From NCBI GenBank assembly GCA_946885605.1, contig CAMPGR010000094.1, positions 1 to 14,710 on the forward strand: DNA of 14,710 nucleotides, read 5' to 3'. This stretch comes from an uncultured Pseudomonadota bacterium (lineage in GTDB: Bacteria > Pseudomonadota > Gammaproteobacteria > Burkholderiales > SG8-41). Shown here piece by piece: positions 14,313 to 14,710 of the stretch. The notes beneath the pieces were generated by a model. It did not search any database. It was not told the DNA's origin and saw only the letters and a list, made by a program, of their open reading frames with translations. Made by a program: the position numbers and the translations under genes. Each line of letters begins with the position of its first letter. The stretch's first letter is position 1.

Positions 14313-14710
14313 CTAATTGAACCGGTAAAGGCGGGCCGGATTGTCGACCAGGATCTGTTGCTGCAGCGATGCGTCGGGCGTCCAGGCGTCGAAGAGATCG
14401 AGCAGATAACCGTCGTCGGGCATCTCTTCTTCCAGTCTGGGGTGCGGCCAGTCGGTGCCCCATACCACCTGTTCCGGGTTTGCTTTGACGAGCGCTTCAT
14501 GGATCGGGCGGGCGTCGGGGTAGTCGGGGTATTGCCTGGAAATCCGGTAGGCACCCGAGAGCTTCACCCACACCCGGCCTTCGGCGAGCAGGCGGCAGAG
14601 GAGCTGAAATCCCGGCTGATCGACGCCCAGTGCGGCGTCGATGTTTCCCATGTGATCGATGAGGATCGGCAGCGTCCAGCCTTCGACGCAGGGTAGCGCC
14701 TCGTCGAGAT
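14313..14710 (-). CDS. Amidohydrolase (2-pyrone-4,6-dicarboxylate hydrolase-like), C-terminal part
   Basis: The last 131 residues of a TIM-barrel metal-dependent hydrolase; the N-terminal half lies beyond the window edge. The visible part carries the conserved ILIDHMG strand with its His, a VWVKLSGAYRIS block, and VVWGTDWPHP with the catalytic-type Asp, followed by MPDDGYLLDLF and ILVDNPARLYRF. These are the hallmarks of the amidohydrolase-2 family that includes LigI, which opens 2-pyrone-4,6-dicarboxylate in protocatechuate 4,5-cleavage. The family also hydrolyses other lactones, so LigI itself is only one candidate. It precedes the cytochrome gene on the same strand. Confidence 0.85.
   Translation of the reverse strand, partial: LDEALPCVEGWTLPILIDHMGNIDAALGVDQPGFQLLCRLLAEGRVWVKLSGAYRISRQYPDYPDARPIHEALVKANPEQVVWGTDWPHPRLEEEMPDDGYLLDLFDAWTPDASLQQQILVDNPARLYRFN

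Overview
This window looks like chromosomal DNA from a GC-rich environmental betaproteobacterium, probably Burkholderiales or a relative. The evidence is the strongly GC-biased third codon positions, a tripartite tricarboxylate transporter (TTT) whose periplasmic receptor is of the Bug type that is greatly expanded in that group, and REP-like intergenic repeats of the kind common in such genomes. The assignment is an inference from gene content. No rRNA or tRNA gene, CRISPR array, transposase or phage gene was seen, and coding density is high, with no gene-free stretch over 300 bases.

Layout, left to right. (1) 20-2698, minus strand: a complete housekeeping aconitase, acnA. (2) 2699-2953: a divergent promoter region. 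(3) 2954-12322, plus strand: the centre of interest. In order it encodes a TPP-dependent acetolactate-synthase-like enzyme; the TctB and TctA membrane subunits of a TTT transporter; an NAD-type isocitrate/isopropylmalate-family decarboxylating dehydrogenase; a ketopantoate-reductase-like enzyme; the TTT periplasmic receptor; and the large and small subunits of an isopropylmalate-isomerase-like hydro-lyase (LeuC and LeuD). Two internal gaps (7845-8100 and 11584-11695) hold repeat elements that begin at the stop codon of the preceding gene. (4) 12322-13185, plus strand: a small secreted surface-adhesin-E-like protein, whose start overlaps the leuD stop, and a CrcB/Fluc fluoride channel. (5) 13242-14710, minus strand: a diheme cytochrome c4-like protein, preceded by the C-terminal part of an amidohydrolase related to 2-pyrone-4,6-dicarboxylate hydrolase that runs off the window.

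How the genes may work together (inference). The plus-strand block combines import of a di- or tricarboxylate (TctABC), aconitase-type isomerisation (LeuCD-like), oxidative decarboxylation of a 2-hydroxyacid (IDH/IPMDH-like), reduction of a 2-oxoacid (KPR-like) and TPP-dependent 2-oxoacid chemistry. The enzyme set resembles branched-chain amino acid and pantothenate biosynthesis, but the carbon-condensing synthase (LeuA or CimA) is absent and a transporter is present. The simplest reading is a catabolic route for an imported hydroxy- or methyl-substituted di/tricarboxylate. The substrate cannot be fixed from sequence. Several key residues (TPP metal motif, dehydrogenase substrate loop, LeuD loop) differ from the textbook enzymes, so specificity may be new. 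No transcription regulator lies within the window.
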